Shown here: positions 49,301-58,598 of the stretch, piece by piece
Numbering within the stretch: position 1 is the first letter of the stretch
How the letters are laid out: every line of letters begins with the position of its first letter
DNA from: Oryzias latipes
Taxonomy: Eukaryota; Chordata; Actinopteri; Beloniformes; Adrianichthyidae
NCBI RefSeq assembly: GCF_002234675.1
Contig: NC_019872.2
Location: forward strand, 7,704,950 to 7,768,949
DNA: 64,000 nucleotides
Direction of reading: 5' to 3'
Position numbers and translations under genes: made by a program
The notes under the pieces: generated by a model
The model's input: the letters and a program-made list of their open reading frames with translations, nothing else
Told to the model about the DNA's origin: nothing
Database searches by the model: none

Positions 49301-49959
49301 GAGGATTCAGTCTCCAGTGGCTACATCGAGAGAAGTCCCCCACCTTTCCCCACAGACTGTTACAAGGCACTAACACAAGCAAACAAGATGTCTGGATCAA
49401 GTACACTTTGACAGTAGGAATCTGAAGATTTTCTAGAAAAGTTCTACCCCCAAATAATGTTCTCCCTCTGGGAAAAAGCATTTGAGAGTTTTGGAACATT
49501 GTTGGAGCACATGACTGCAAACTCATAATTTATAACAAGCATTTCATGCTAAATAAATGCACACATTTGTTTTATTGTGCCTACATTTGAGTCCAGGTAT
49601 ATAAACATTTCAAAATATATTTTAAAGGGTGCACAGGCAGCACTGGGTATCACCTTTCATATGCCTTAATGATGTTAACGTCAGCTATCAAAGCTTCAGT
49701 TATGTTTGTTATAGAAATTTCTTACATTTTTTTCTCTTTCCCCTACAGAACTGTGAGAAAGCAGCCGTTATTTTGTAATAGTGCACATTTTTTCTCCACA
49801 TCAAATAATTTGATAACTATAACCAGTCTTTATTATGAAAGGAGACATCTTTGTGCTGTCTGCGCTTTCAGGATTCCTACCTGTCTCCTGAACACAAGCA
49901 AAACCACTCTGTAGTGACAGAATCATGAATACTTCTGGGAAGATTTTCAGGAAAATCAT
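34398..49959 (-). CDS. adgrg4: Adhesion GPCR of the G subfamily, ADGRG4 (GPR112)-like, 30 coding exons
   Basis: Thirty minus-strand exons chain in phase into 1,277 codons; their borders are given in the domain entries below. The order is signal peptide, pentraxin-like domain (about residues 27-244), linker, Ser/Thr-rich segment (377-459), extracellular region with a cysteine-rich hormone-receptor-like part (about 578-640), GAIN domain, GPS (870-913), seven transmembrane helices (about 922-1190) and a Ser-rich cytoplasmic tail. An N-terminal pentraxin domain without a CUB domain points to ADGRG4 rather than ADGRG6 or ADGRG2, and the neighbouring fhl1 gene agrees with the human Xq26.3 arrangement. 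It acts at the plasma membrane as a self-cleaved receptor. Human ADGRG4 is much longer because of a huge mucin-like region that is reduced here to one exon. The start ATG at 49959 is chosen because a hydrophobic signal sequence follows it. Subfamily is firm; orthology to ADGRG4 is likely but was not tested. Confidence 0.85.
35093..35250. repeat. Possible diverged copy G of the TTAAAGACCCACTCC family
   Basis: TTAAACCCCCATTCTGATGA followed by AAATCATGTTTTTG resembles the family left end. The remainder does not align clearly. Confidence 0.3.
35786..35840. repeat. Dispersed tail GGCTCCAGCAACCCTGTGA, copy 2
   Basis: GGGATAGGCTCCAGCAACCC followed by CAAAAGGGATTTACAGG matches the 45.7-kb copy. It abuts the SINE at 35846. 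Confidence 0.5.
35846..36113 (-). repeat. tRNA-derived SINE of a second family, downstream of adgrg4 TM exons
   Basis: Read on the minus strand it starts near 36113 with CCTTGTGGTAGAGTGTCCGC, a tRNA-like A box. It continues through CAGCACTAAGGGGTTGGATT and GGGGATGGGTCAAATGC, sequence I recognise from abundant fish SINEs. It sits in the intron between adgrg4 exons 36364-36565 and 34704-34805. Confidence 0.65.
38066..40070 (-). other. adgrg4: adgrg4 GAIN domain and GPS cleavage motif exons
   Basis: Exons are 39970-40070, 39674-39878, 39437-39602, 38645-38791, 38416-38541, 38288-38315 (28 nt) and 38066-38169. The last two encode the GPS. C870, W873, W884, C889, C901 and C903 are present, and the motif [13 protein letters not shown] contains the autoproteolysis site HL/T (L906/T907). 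The tethered agonist would start THFGVLL. All residues needed for self-cleavage are in place. The acceptor of the 28-nt exon could lie 8 bases upstream, but only the chosen one keeps phase. Confidence 0.85.
40570..40715 (-). repeat. Fish repeat with the motif GGGATTTGAACCAGGGCC
   Basis: CTCCACACAGAAAACACCC followed by GGCTGGGATTTGAACCAGGG is a common tail of fish LINE or SINE families. It lies in an adgrg4 intron. Confidence 0.5.
42170..43290 (+). pseudogene. Degenerate RTE-like LINE fragment, interrupted by a hAT-like insertion
   Basis: The left part (to about 42652) translates, with stops and shifts, to endonuclease-like pieces such as [30 protein letters not shown] and [13 protein letters not shown]. 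These are the style of fish RTE-clade elements. The right part (from about 42861) gives [13 protein letters not shown] and near the end [17 protein letters not shown], with a tail [12 protein letters not shown]. The reverse transcriptase core is missing. It lies on the strand opposite to adgrg4, within one of its introns. Confidence 0.7.
42661..42852. mobile_element. hAT-like miniature element nested in the RTE fragment
   Basis: The ends are inverted: AAGTGTTTTCCAACCCTGGT on the left, and on the right a segment whose inverse is CAGTCTCCCAACCCTGGTCC. The 8-bp flanks ATTTAGAT (42653-42660) and ATTTAAAT (42853-42860) differ at one base and fit a hAT target-site duplication. Confidence 0.75.
44423..44671 (-). 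other. adgrg4: adgrg4 mucin-like Ser/Thr/Pro-rich exon
   Basis: This 249-nt exon encodes about 83 residues rich in Thr, Ser and Pro, including short repeats such as [14 protein letters not shown]. It is probably an O-glycosylated stalk. It corresponds in position to the very long mucin-like region of mammalian ADGRG4 and is strikingly short here. On the plus strand the same bases are a G/T-rich repeat, so copy number may vary. Confidence 0.7.
45665..45785. repeat. Dispersed tail GGCTCCAGCAACCCTGTGA, copy 1
   Basis: GACTGGCGACCTGTTGGGGG, then GGCTCCAGCAACCCTGTGA and an AAAGGGATT block, recurs at 35786-35838 and, diverged, at 63440-63590. It resembles a widespread fish LINE tail. Confidence 0.55.
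46153..46305. mobile_element. TTAAAGACCCACTCC-ended TIR element, copy E (fragment)
   Basis: It begins TTAAAGACCCACTC and continues with the family sequence TTTTTGGTGTTTTAAGG and GTTGCATTTTTCCAGTGATG before similarity is lost. It lies in an adgrg4 intron. Confidence 0.5.
47469..47595. repeat. Fold-back (hairpin) miniature element
   Basis: The left arm (47469-47512) contains GGGTTAATGCC and CACTTTTTAACGCAC. The right arm (about 47550-47595) is their inverse (GTGCGTTAAAAAGT, GGCCATTAACCC). The arms of about 44 bases flank a loop of about 37 bases. It lies in an adgrg4 intron. Confidence 0.65.
47596..48036. repeat. TIR-like repeat with terminal TATACCATGGTC
   Basis: ATACCATGGTCAC at the left and GGACCATGGTAT at the right are inverted. 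An internal hairpin, GCGGACTATTTGT with ACAAATAGTCCGC, is at about 47695-47739, and a short GATA repeat is at about 47774-47791. The relation to the adjoining fold-back is unclear; they may be one composite. Confidence 0.45.
48531..49959 (-). other. adgrg4: adgrg4 signal peptide and pentraxin-like domain exons
   Basis: Exons are 49881-49959, 49245-49369, 48924-49164 and 48531-48818. The first encodes a hydrophobic leader ([20 protein letters not shown]). The next three encode a laminin-G/pentraxin fold: [17 protein letters not shown] is the typical first strand pair, [20 protein letters not shown] the central strand pair, and the fourth exon contains GHYIDKG and the FRMWG segment of pentraxin domains. 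Introns in this block are phases 1, 0, 1 and 1. Confidence 0.8.
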
Positions 49960-51539
49960 CACAAATCTGGAAAGAAAAACAGGCTTTTTCAGTTTGATTT
50001 TCTATAAGGCACTCCAGTCTTGTAGAAGTCAGTATCTTGTATTTACTTCAGTAAGAAATACCTACAAAATTTAAATAATTGATAAAAATGATGTTAAAAT
50101 AAGGCTTCAAGTGCCCATGACAAGAACTGAAGTATTACCTACCTTTTAGTGCAATAATCAGAAGGAAAATCGTTTTCCAAACAAGTGGCAGACCAAATGA
50201 CGAGTTCTGAGACGAAGACCAGAAGGAGTCAAAATGAGGATGGTAGGTGTGTTTGTGAAGTCAAATCAGGAAGTGCATGGCTTTGATTGGTTCATTTATT
50301 TGTGTGTTTAGCTGACGGAAAAGGCTGGGAAGCAAATCGTGTGCATATCTGCTGCAATCTTTTCTGGTAATTTTAGGTTAAAGATCACAAAAAGGCAATA
50401 AAATCTAACTGTTACGACAAAGAAACACTGTCAACACTGGGGGTGAAAATCTCAGATTTCAGGAACTTGGTTGGTACTACTGTTTCTCATACTAATACAA
50501 GTCAATTTGATTTATGGTAACCTGTCTTAACAAGTATATAACTAACAGTAGTAACTCCAGGTTTCATACAAGAGTTATTTATTTATTACTCACATAAAAA
50601 AGGTTATTAGAGATTACCCAATCAGATTCTTTTGGCCTAGATCTGGTTCCAAGTCACTTGATTTTGAGAATCTGCCGATAGAGTCTGCATTCAGTACTAT
50701 TGTAATGCCTTAGAAAGATGAATACATTTATTTGGCAGATCCAGGTTGACCCCTATTCATATTTTATTAACCTTTTTTCTCATTCAACAGTTAAACAGAG
50801 CACTTCTGTGAAGTAACTTCAACAATCAAGAAAAAATAGTGCAACAATCAACTAGAAAAACAATTTCCTATAAACTAGTAAAAAACAAAGTGATAATTAG
50901 TCATTTATGAAAGGCTGGTTACTGTAGTTTTAGGATCTTCAGAACCATTGAACATTTTTCATTACATGTGATTCACATAAGAATTCCTAAATTAAAACGT
51001 ATTTCTTCACAAATGATCATTGCGGCATGAATATGATGAGTATGTATGACTAGCCCGTATCAGTGTAACAGGTTTTGGCTGATTTTGAGATATCATGGAT
51101 TTCTGTATTTTTTAAAATAACTTTTTCCCGAAGCTAGACGGTCGCGTGGCTGTCGGTTTTAAACATTTATCAAAACAGTTATTAATCCCAGGAGTCAGAA
51201 TCTGTGAATTTTACCAAATTTACCAAACTGTTTTTATCAATCTAGTGCAATATTCTGCTGGGTTTAACAGCAACAATATACTATGAGTGTTTGTCACCAA
51301 GTATTTGTCTGAAATAAGCTTGAAGTATGTAGCGCTGATCATAATAAGAATAAATCAAATATGCGATCCCTGATCATGGTATAACATGCAGTTTTGATCG
51401 ATCTAAAACTACATTATTGGGCCAGATTTCCAATCACATGGTCGTTATTAGAACTTGATTGAAAAAAAGATCTTAAAATATGTCATTTTTATTTGATAGC
51501 ACGGAACTCCATGCTTCTCAATGATTGTTAATTAAACTG

Positions 51540-52005
51540 AATAAACATGTGTGAACAGTATTTGTATTGTGTACATGTTTACATGTGAACATTTTTGGAG
51601 CCAACAGGTGTGTTTATAACATTTGAGTGTGTGTGTGGACAGGCCCCGCCCCTTTTAGATTTGTTTTACATCTGAATCTAACAGTAATAATTATAAACAT
51701 CCAGCAACTTGTTGCTTTATGCTGTTAATGGTTTTACCCCCATCACCCTTCAATCCCCCCCTCTCTAACATCCCTCTCTTTTCCCTCCTTTCTTTTTCCG
51801 TAAGGTCCAACACCATAATTTTACAAATATAATTAAGATGAATAAAGTTTGGCCTAGATTACAAAAGGGGTTTATTCAGACATACCTCTGGTTTGTCTGA
51901 AGATTCATAACTCCTGTTGTTAAAGTAAAATCTGAGAGGCCACAAGAGGCCTTCAGCTCTCATCTGTTTGCTCAGCTGTTGGACAGGACAAGTTAGAAAA
52001 ATAAA
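51540..52005 (+). mobile_element. 5'-shortened second copy of the GC-headed retroelement
   Basis: This stretch aligns, in opposite orientation, with about 57300-57800. Shared landmarks are the TTTGTGTACATG-like start, GCAACTTGTTGCTTTATG, CTCTCTAACATCCCTCTC, GGGGTTTATTCAGACATACC and GGACAGGACAAGTTA, followed by an A-rich end. The GC-rich head is absent. It lies between adgrg4 and fhl1. Confidence 0.75.
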
Positions 52006-52734
52006 TAAACGGAATATCCCTAATAGCTTCCCATTAACCCTAACAACAGTAAAAAGGCATCATCAATAAGATTTTGGTCCCAGACACTTCAGTACAATTC
52101 AGTTTGATTATACATTGCCAGTTCAAAACTGCAATTGTATCAAAGCACGACACAAGAAAACAATAAACGCATCAAAAAGAGCTCTAATAATTAGGATTGT
52201 CACACTCCAGTTCAGTCCAGATAATTTCAATGAAGACAGAACATTTCAATTGTATCCTATTGACTTAAATGGAAATAGAAGAGTACTTGACAGTGGGTAC
52301 TTATTCTTCTGACAGTCTCATTATAAATAATCATTTAAATGTATCTAAGTTGTATTAACACTCCACTCCATGAACTGCCATTGTGGTGGGGGTGGGTACC
52401 TGAGTGCTTGATCTTGGGAGCCTTGGTGTCTTCGGGATAGTGCCTCTATAAGACCTCCATAGAAGGGTCCTATAGGTGAATAGCCAGACGAGGAGCGGTT
52501 GAATCACCCCCAATAAATAACATTTAAAAACCTGTAATTTTCTTGGACATTGTTTCTGCAGAGTGGCAGGACTTCATAAAAATGTTGCCTCTGAATTGTG
52601 AGCAGGACTGTTGGCGAGGAGTAAACTTGCACTAATTTCTCATCATCCCACCAGCATACAGCCCCTTACACCCCCAGGACGACATTTGTGATGAAACAAA
52701 AAGGCCCAGCAATATTGTAGCTATCCAGGCATGT

Positions 52735-53022
52735 GGTACTGAGCCAGATGTCAGCTCGGATGAGAAAAATGAAAACTTACATGGCTCTATTTCCCTACTA
52801 GTGGATGCATCAGAATGAAGCAGCGCTGGGAGCTTGTGGCCTGCGGATTGTAGTTTTTACAGAATAACTACAAGTTTTTTTTTCTATTTTTTAAAAGGCC
52901 TTTGTCTGCTCCGGACACACCGCAATTTGAATAAAGAAATACTCAGAAATGCAATTTTAATCCTAACTTTAAAGAACATGTTAAACACCAAAAACACAGT
53001 TTTTATTTGAGTGTGTCTTTAA
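52735..53022. mobile_element. TTAAAGACCCACTCC-ended TIR element, copy F
   Basis: It contains GAGCCAGATGTCAGCTCGGA, GTGGATGCATCAGAATG and GAATAAAGAAATACTCAG, and ends TTTGAGTGTGTCTTTAA, the inverse of the family left end. It lies just downstream of fhl1. Confidence 0.6.
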
Positions 53023-53302
53023 GTTATGGTAAGTTATGGTAAAAATATTGACTTGTAGTTTTACACACACAAAAAACGGTAAGGTATAATATTTTTTTTA
53101 TTATTCAAAAATTGGGTATTTTACATAAATAGCTGAATTAAGCAAAATGAGCTGAGAGGTTTGTGTTAAATGTTGTAGTGTGTTACTACAATATTCAGCA
53201 GTGTGTAAATGTTATCATGCAGCATCAAAGCAAACAACAGCTTGCACACTCTGGCCTCAATGTTACAATGGCCTTTGTGTAAACGACACAAGCATAAACA
53301 TG

Positions 53303-53308
53303 TTTATT
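53303..53308 (-). terminator. fhl1: Polyadenylation signal of fhl1
   Basis: TTTATT on the plus strand is AATAAA on the minus strand, about 75 bases after the fhl1 stop codon. This would give a short 3' UTR. A longer alternative UTR cannot be excluded. Confidence 0.5.
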
Positions 53309-53382
53309 AAAATGAAGGCTCTCATGAAAGAATCAAATATATGGGTTTTGAGAGACAAAGAAAACAGCAGTTGGGTTGTCCG

Positions 53383-55558
53383 TCACTCCTTGTTGCTGCA
53401 TTCGGTACAGAAGACGTCTCTTCCTTTGATGATGAAGCCTTTTTGAGGCAGGTTGGCTGAGCATGCCTTACATTTGAAGCAGTATTCGTGCCAGGACCTG
53501 TCCTCAAACTTCACCACATTCACCCCTTTACCAAAGCCTGCAAGGAGAGAAGAAAAAAGGGATGCAAAATGACCTGATGTGTGGCCTGGGTTGGTCAATT
53601 GGCGCCACCTGCTGGTCGGAGAACAACTGATTTTTGAACACTTCGCATTTGTTATGGGTTTATTTTTCCTATGAATTTACCCTAATTCATATGGGAAAAC
53701 TGTTTCTTGGTTAAAGGGGAAAAAAATAAAACCTTTTGACGTTTTTGAAGTTTTGTCATTCAAGTGGTCACCTCTAAGCACATTAGTTAACCAATTGGTT
53801 ATAGTCCTAACTGAAAATCCGATCATATGTTCCACTGTGCAGCAGCACAATAATTTGTGTAATTAGTAACTAAGCAAAGGTAAAATTACAGTAAAAATTG
53901 TACTAGATCTCAGTTCACTTTCTGTGTGAAAGACGTAATGAGTTTTTTCCCCCTTTTGCAGTAGAATGAACTATTCAAATTGCAGATAGTATCTGCAAAA
54001 AATAAAGATACAATGTGTCACTAGTGGAGATGTCATTTGTATAATCTGCTTTTAAGAAGCTCAACTCCAAGGACTATCTTTCAAGCTTCGTACAGTTGCC
54101 TGGCAACGAGCTAATTTTGCAAAACTGATGATATCCTGCTGGTCAAATGAGGAGAAAAATGTAAAAATCCACATTTTAGCATTTGCTCAAAACACCATGA
54201 ACTTCCTGAATTTAGATTACTTAACTTGATTTCTACCATTTAGTCTCGTTGAGTTGAGGTAGCTGTTTTACGCAAACCTTTTTGGAAAAATGCATAAAAT
54301 ACTCGAAGCTTGAAATGGCTTTAAGGTACCTGTGATGGCATTGTTACAGCCACTGCATTTCTTGGCCACGCGGTTCTTGTAGCAGTCGACACAAAAGAGT
54401 TGATCCTCATGGTTGGTGAAGCTCGATCCTGCCAGAGGCTCAGAGCAGCCGCTGCACACAAAACAGTCGCTGTGCCACGGCTGGTCCTGGTAGTTCACTC
54501 CTCCAGATGTAATCGCCTGGACACACAGGTCAGCTTCAAATGTATTTTCATCACCCCTTTCCAATAGATACAGCTCAATGTGCTATAGAAGTTTAAGGAC
54601 TGGTAGAAAATACAAAAACAGAAAAACAAAGCAAAAAGATGATATTTCACTAAAATGAAAACTGCGAAAAAGAAGTGGAAGTTTGTAGAAATTAAAATCT
54701 GATTCTTCTTTTAACAGCTCTTGTATATTTCAGATAATTTTACAAATATATATATTCTTAGGTGCTTTTGCTTATCTCTTTCAGAACAGTTCAGACGGTT
54801 CCTACATATTAGTGGGTGGTTACTCATTCAAACCTTTTTGCAGCTGACGCAGTCTTTTGTAAATTTCTTGTCATAGCAGGGGCTGCAGTAAATGTCTTTG
54901 TCCTTGGAGATGAAACTTTGTGATCCAATAGGCCGTCTACAGCTGCAGCAGGTGAAGCACTCTTCATGCCACAAGTTTTCTTTGTACTTTACACTCTCTA
55001 TGCCTGCAAGAGACAAGACAAGATGTCTTTTAGGTGAAATTATTCTTAGTTCGTGTAAACTGTAGATCCTATTTTCCTAAAGCTTCTGTAAAGCTGTTTG
55101 CTGTGTTAGCGTTTCAACGGGTGATCGGTCATACCAGCTGGAATAATGTTGTAGCAACCGTGGCAACGTGGGGCGTCCTCTCTAGAGCAGCACGTCAAAC
55201 ACATGATGGCGTCGTCTTTTGTACCAAAAGGCTCCTTCGCCAGAGGCTTGTAACACTTTGCACAATGAAAACAGTCTTCATGCCAGTAGCGGCCTTTGTG
55301 GCTCAGCTCCTGAGAAATGAGGGTAGAAGCTGCCTTAAGTATTATAAAGAGATACTGACAGGTCCCTTAGAACAAACCACCAAATGCACTCCAGAGACAA
55401 ACCTTTGAATCCACAGAGATCGGACGAAAGCACTGGGCACAGGAGTTGGCACAAAACTTGCAGTGGCAGTCAACGCAGACAATTTTTCCTTCATGACGGA
55501 CAAACTTCTTTCCCCCAAGATCCTCACGACAGTAGAAGCAGTATGAGCTGTCTGCCAT
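53383..55558 (-). CDS. fhl1: Four-and-a-half LIM domains protein, FHL1-like (5 coding exons)
   Basis: Exons 55403-55558, 55135-55309, 54834-55003, 54330-54516 and 53383-53537 join in phase to 281 codons, i.e. 280 residues, the usual FHL1 length. An N-terminal half LIM finger (residues about 7-35) is followed by four LIM domains at about 40-96, 101-157, 162-218 and 221-277. Each keeps the Cys/His/Asp zinc ligands, for example [33 protein letters not shown] and [11 protein letters not shown]. The third LIM contains [15 protein letters not shown], close to FHL1. Known role: cytoskeletal and nuclear scaffold in striated muscle that binds partners through LIM zinc fingers. The ATG at 55558 follows a splice acceptor at 55583-55584, so a non-coding first exon lies further upstream. 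FHL2, FHL3 or FHL5 is less likely given sequence and the adgrg4 neighbour. Confidence 0.88.
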
Positions 55559-55582
55559 TGTCACATCCAGATAGAACCTCGT
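55559..55582 (-). other. fhl1: fhl1 5' UTR part of the first coding exon
   Basis: A splice acceptor (TGTGTAG) lies 24 bases upstream of the ATG, so the coding exon begins inside the 5' UTR. The true first exon and promoter lie at higher coordinates and were not identified. Confidence 0.5.
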
Positions 55583-55951
55583 CTACACAAAGAGAAGAAC
55601 AAGTTAGGTCATTCAATAACAGACCAGATGCCAAGATTTCTCTACTGTTAGCTTAGAACCTCCACATAGGGGCACTGTTGGTGTGCATTAAGAGGTTTGA
55701 TGTGAGCTGGGGTCCTCTCAATCTGCTAAAGCTTTGCTGAGTCACCTTATCTCACTCATTAAAAAGTCAATAAATGTTATGAACCGTGGAAGAGTTGCCC
55801 AGCTGGTCAACATTGTAAGCCCTTTACCCACTGATGCTCCATTGTAGATGACAAAAAACATCAAATTTAGTTCTATATTAAAAATCTGTGTTTACTCTTT
55901 TGTAGCTACAAGAAAGGCCATAGCTTTAGTAAGAAGCCTAAGACTTTATAG

Positions 55952-57046
55952 CAAGGGTCCCCAACTCTGGCCCGCCCACTCATTTGACCTGGCCCCCTGA
56001 ACGATACCAGAGAGAGTGCCTTTTATTTTTTGTTTAAGTTTTTTGCATTCATATTTTTTTAGGCTGGCCAAGTGATCAAGACCTCATGGAAGCATGGAAA
56101 ACGGTATCTCTGGTATCTCACGTCAATAAAGCTTATTTGATCATAGTAGTAGGTTTAGGGGCTGTCATCTCGACTTGGTTTTTAAAGTTGAAGACATTTC
56201 ACCTCTTATCCAAAAGGCTTTGTCAATTCTGAAATAGCTGGTAAAAGAGCAGGAGTCAGACCTGAAACTGGATAGTATTGTTACATTGATGTAACATTTT
56301 TTACATTGATGACTACATTGACTTCGGCTCGTTATTAGTCCTTTGTTCTCAGCTGGAGTTGGGGAGACAGTGTCTACCCTCCCCAACCTGGTCATCTCTT
56401 TCAGCTGTTAATGACTTAGGTGAAACTGGTTTGGTTTGTTTGGGTTTCAACACTGCTGTAGATGCAGTTTCAGGGCTGACTTCTCCCCTTGAGCACATAA
56501 AAAACAGCTTTTTTACCAGCTATTTCAGAATTGACCAAGCCTTTTGGAAGGAAAGAATAAGGAAAGAGAAGGAAAAGAACACAAAAACTTTAAAAGACTG
56601 CTCTTTTGAGTCTTTAAAGAGATTCTGCTCTTACAACTGAACATGCACATAAGATTGTGCATGGACAACAGCGGCTTTATTTCTGTAAACAACCCACAGA
56701 AATGTATTTGGTTATTATTGATTTTCTAAAATCTAATATACTGTTACTATACATTTCCTGACTTTTTATGTAAATAACCCAGAGAGGGTAATGTGTTTTT
56801 TACTGATTTCATAAGAGTCTTACTATATATTTACTGATTATCATACTTTTTTTTTTGTGTGAAGAACCCAGAGAGGACTGCTTGATTTCATATTGGGTGT
56901 TTAATTTTTGGTTAAGTGTGGCTTTCAGTTTACATTTAGGCAACCCTTTGATCGTCACACTTTTTCTGTTTCAAACTGACCCTGGCCCCCAATCAGAGAA
57001 CGGAAACATCAAGTGGCCTTCACTGGAAAAAGTTTGGGGACCCCTG
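55952..57046. mobile_element. hAT-like composite element upstream of fhl1
   Basis: The ends are inverted: CAAGGGTCCCCAACT on the left, and AGTTTGGGGACCCCTG on the right. The flanks CTTTATAG and CTTCATGG match at 6 of 8 bases, compatible with an old hAT target duplication. Inside, 56211-56252 (CTTTGTCAATTCTGAAATAG) and 56512-56549 (CTATTTCAGAATTGACCAAG) form a second inverted repeat, suggesting another nested element. No transposase is recognisable. Confidence 0.6.
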
Positions 57047-57283
57047 CTTCATGGTGACCTAAACATGCAGCAGTTATTGCAGACAGAAATTCCAACCCGC
57101 TATTGGTCCATTTTCAGCTTTTAATCAACCTGAAGAGTCACTGGGTTTCATGTAGTAATTGGCTCTGAGTGGGCATAACCCTTTGTTTTCCATTCCCTTT
57201 TTTTTATTTGTTTTTATATGGTCTTCATGTAGTGATTTCCTTTTATTGATCCCATTTTTGTTATCTCGTCTTAATGAATACTT

Positions 57284-58598
57284 TTTTTTTTGTTTTTTTT
57301 TAACTTGTCCTGTCCTACAGCTGGGCAGGCAGATGAGAGCTGACGGCTTCTTGTGTTGGACATATTTTACTTTAACAGGAGGGGTTATTAATCTTCAGAC
57401 AAAACAAAGGTATGTCTGAATAAACCCCTTTTGTAATTGAGGCCAAACTTTATTAATTTCAATCATGTTTGAAAATCTTTGGTGTTGGACCGGACGGAAA
57501 AGGAAAGAAGGGAAGAAGAGAGGGATGTTAGAGAGAGGGCGGGTAAGAGGGTGATAATAGGAGGGGGGGGGGGGGGGGGGGGGGGACCATGAAGCAGCAT
57601 AAAGCAACAAGTTTACTGGTTGTTTATCAATACAGTAAGGTTCAAATGTAGTACAAAAAGGGAGGTGCCTGTCCTCACACACACTCAAATGTTATCAACA
57701 CACCTGCTGGCTGAAAAAAATGTCCACATGTCGACATGTACACAAAACAGATAGTGTTCACTTATGCCTTTAAACCAACTAGTGTGAAATCTTTCATTCA
57801 TTCAATCATGCAAACTATAAGTGCAAAGTGAGCACTGTGCTCAGGTGAGTGTTTATGTTCTTCTAAAATGGATGGTGGAATGTGAAAAGGAGGAGGAGCG
57901 CCCAGCCACCCCCACACCCAGACCCCCGCCACAGCAGCAGCGGCAGCCGGAATCCCCCCAACGCCACACGGGAACAGGCAGGGAACGACCGCCCCCCGGG
58001 CGACCAAGACCGCCACCCAGGCCAGGGCCAGCAGGACCGCCGCGAGGCCCCCAGAGCCAGAGAGCAGGGAGGCACGGAGGGAAAGGGAGCGCCGCCCCAG
58101 CCCAACCAGGAGAGCAGCCCCCCCGCCGCGCCGGGAGAGCCCAAAGCAGGGCCCCACCCGAGAAGGGCGCCCACAGCCCCAGACGAGCAGCCCATCACCC
58201 CCCAGGAGTTCCGGGCATCCCCCCGCCCCAACCCCAGGTACGAGCCAGGACCCCCCAAGGGAGACCCGCTCCGCACTCCAGGCCACCACCCACTCGGCCC
58301 ACGGTTGGTCCAGGGAGGAGCAAAGCAGGGGCCAGCCGCCCCCACCCAGGAGGGGAGCGCCCCGGGGAGAAAGGGGGCCCACCAGTGGTGTTGTAAACTT
58401 GGCCTGACCAGGCTCGGCCACAGTTGGAGATTTGGCGGGGCCCAGCACCCAGGGGCAAGGACCAGAACCCACCCCCCAGGGACACGGACATCCCCGGCTC
58501 AGGTGTAATGTGAACCCCCCCCCCCCTTGTGCGGAGAGAGCACCGCCGCGCCCAGGAAACCGGCCCCCAGGGGACACGGCCGCCGTTGCCAAGGGCCC
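57284..58598 (-). mobile_element. Poly-A retroelement with GC-rich head and 17-bp target-site duplication
   Basis: The 17-mer CGTCTTAATGAATACTT occurs at 57267-57283 and again at 58599-58615, flanking the element exactly. Plus-strand poly-T follows the left copy, so the element is a retroposed minus-strand copy ending in poly-A. Its first about 750 bases (58598 down to about 57850) are extremely G/C-rich and open in several frames on both strands. One minus-strand frame, 57798-58592, is 264 codons but starts with TTG rather than ATG. The 3' part (about 57300-57800) matches the copy at 51.5-52.0 kb. A run of 23 G sits at 57563-57585. I recognise no reverse transcriptase, so it is non-autonomous or 5'-incomplete. 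Confidence 0.8.
57563..57585. repeat. Poly-G run of 23
   Basis: Twenty-three consecutive G on the plus strand lie inside the retroelement at 57.3-58.6 kb. The sister copy at 51.7 kb has only a short C-run at this point. Confidence 0.9.

Noticed and set aside
57798..58592. 264-codon GC-rich open frame (and overlapping frames on both strands)
   Set aside because: Starts with TTG, lies inside the retroelement, and long open frames on both strands follow from G/C richness alone.
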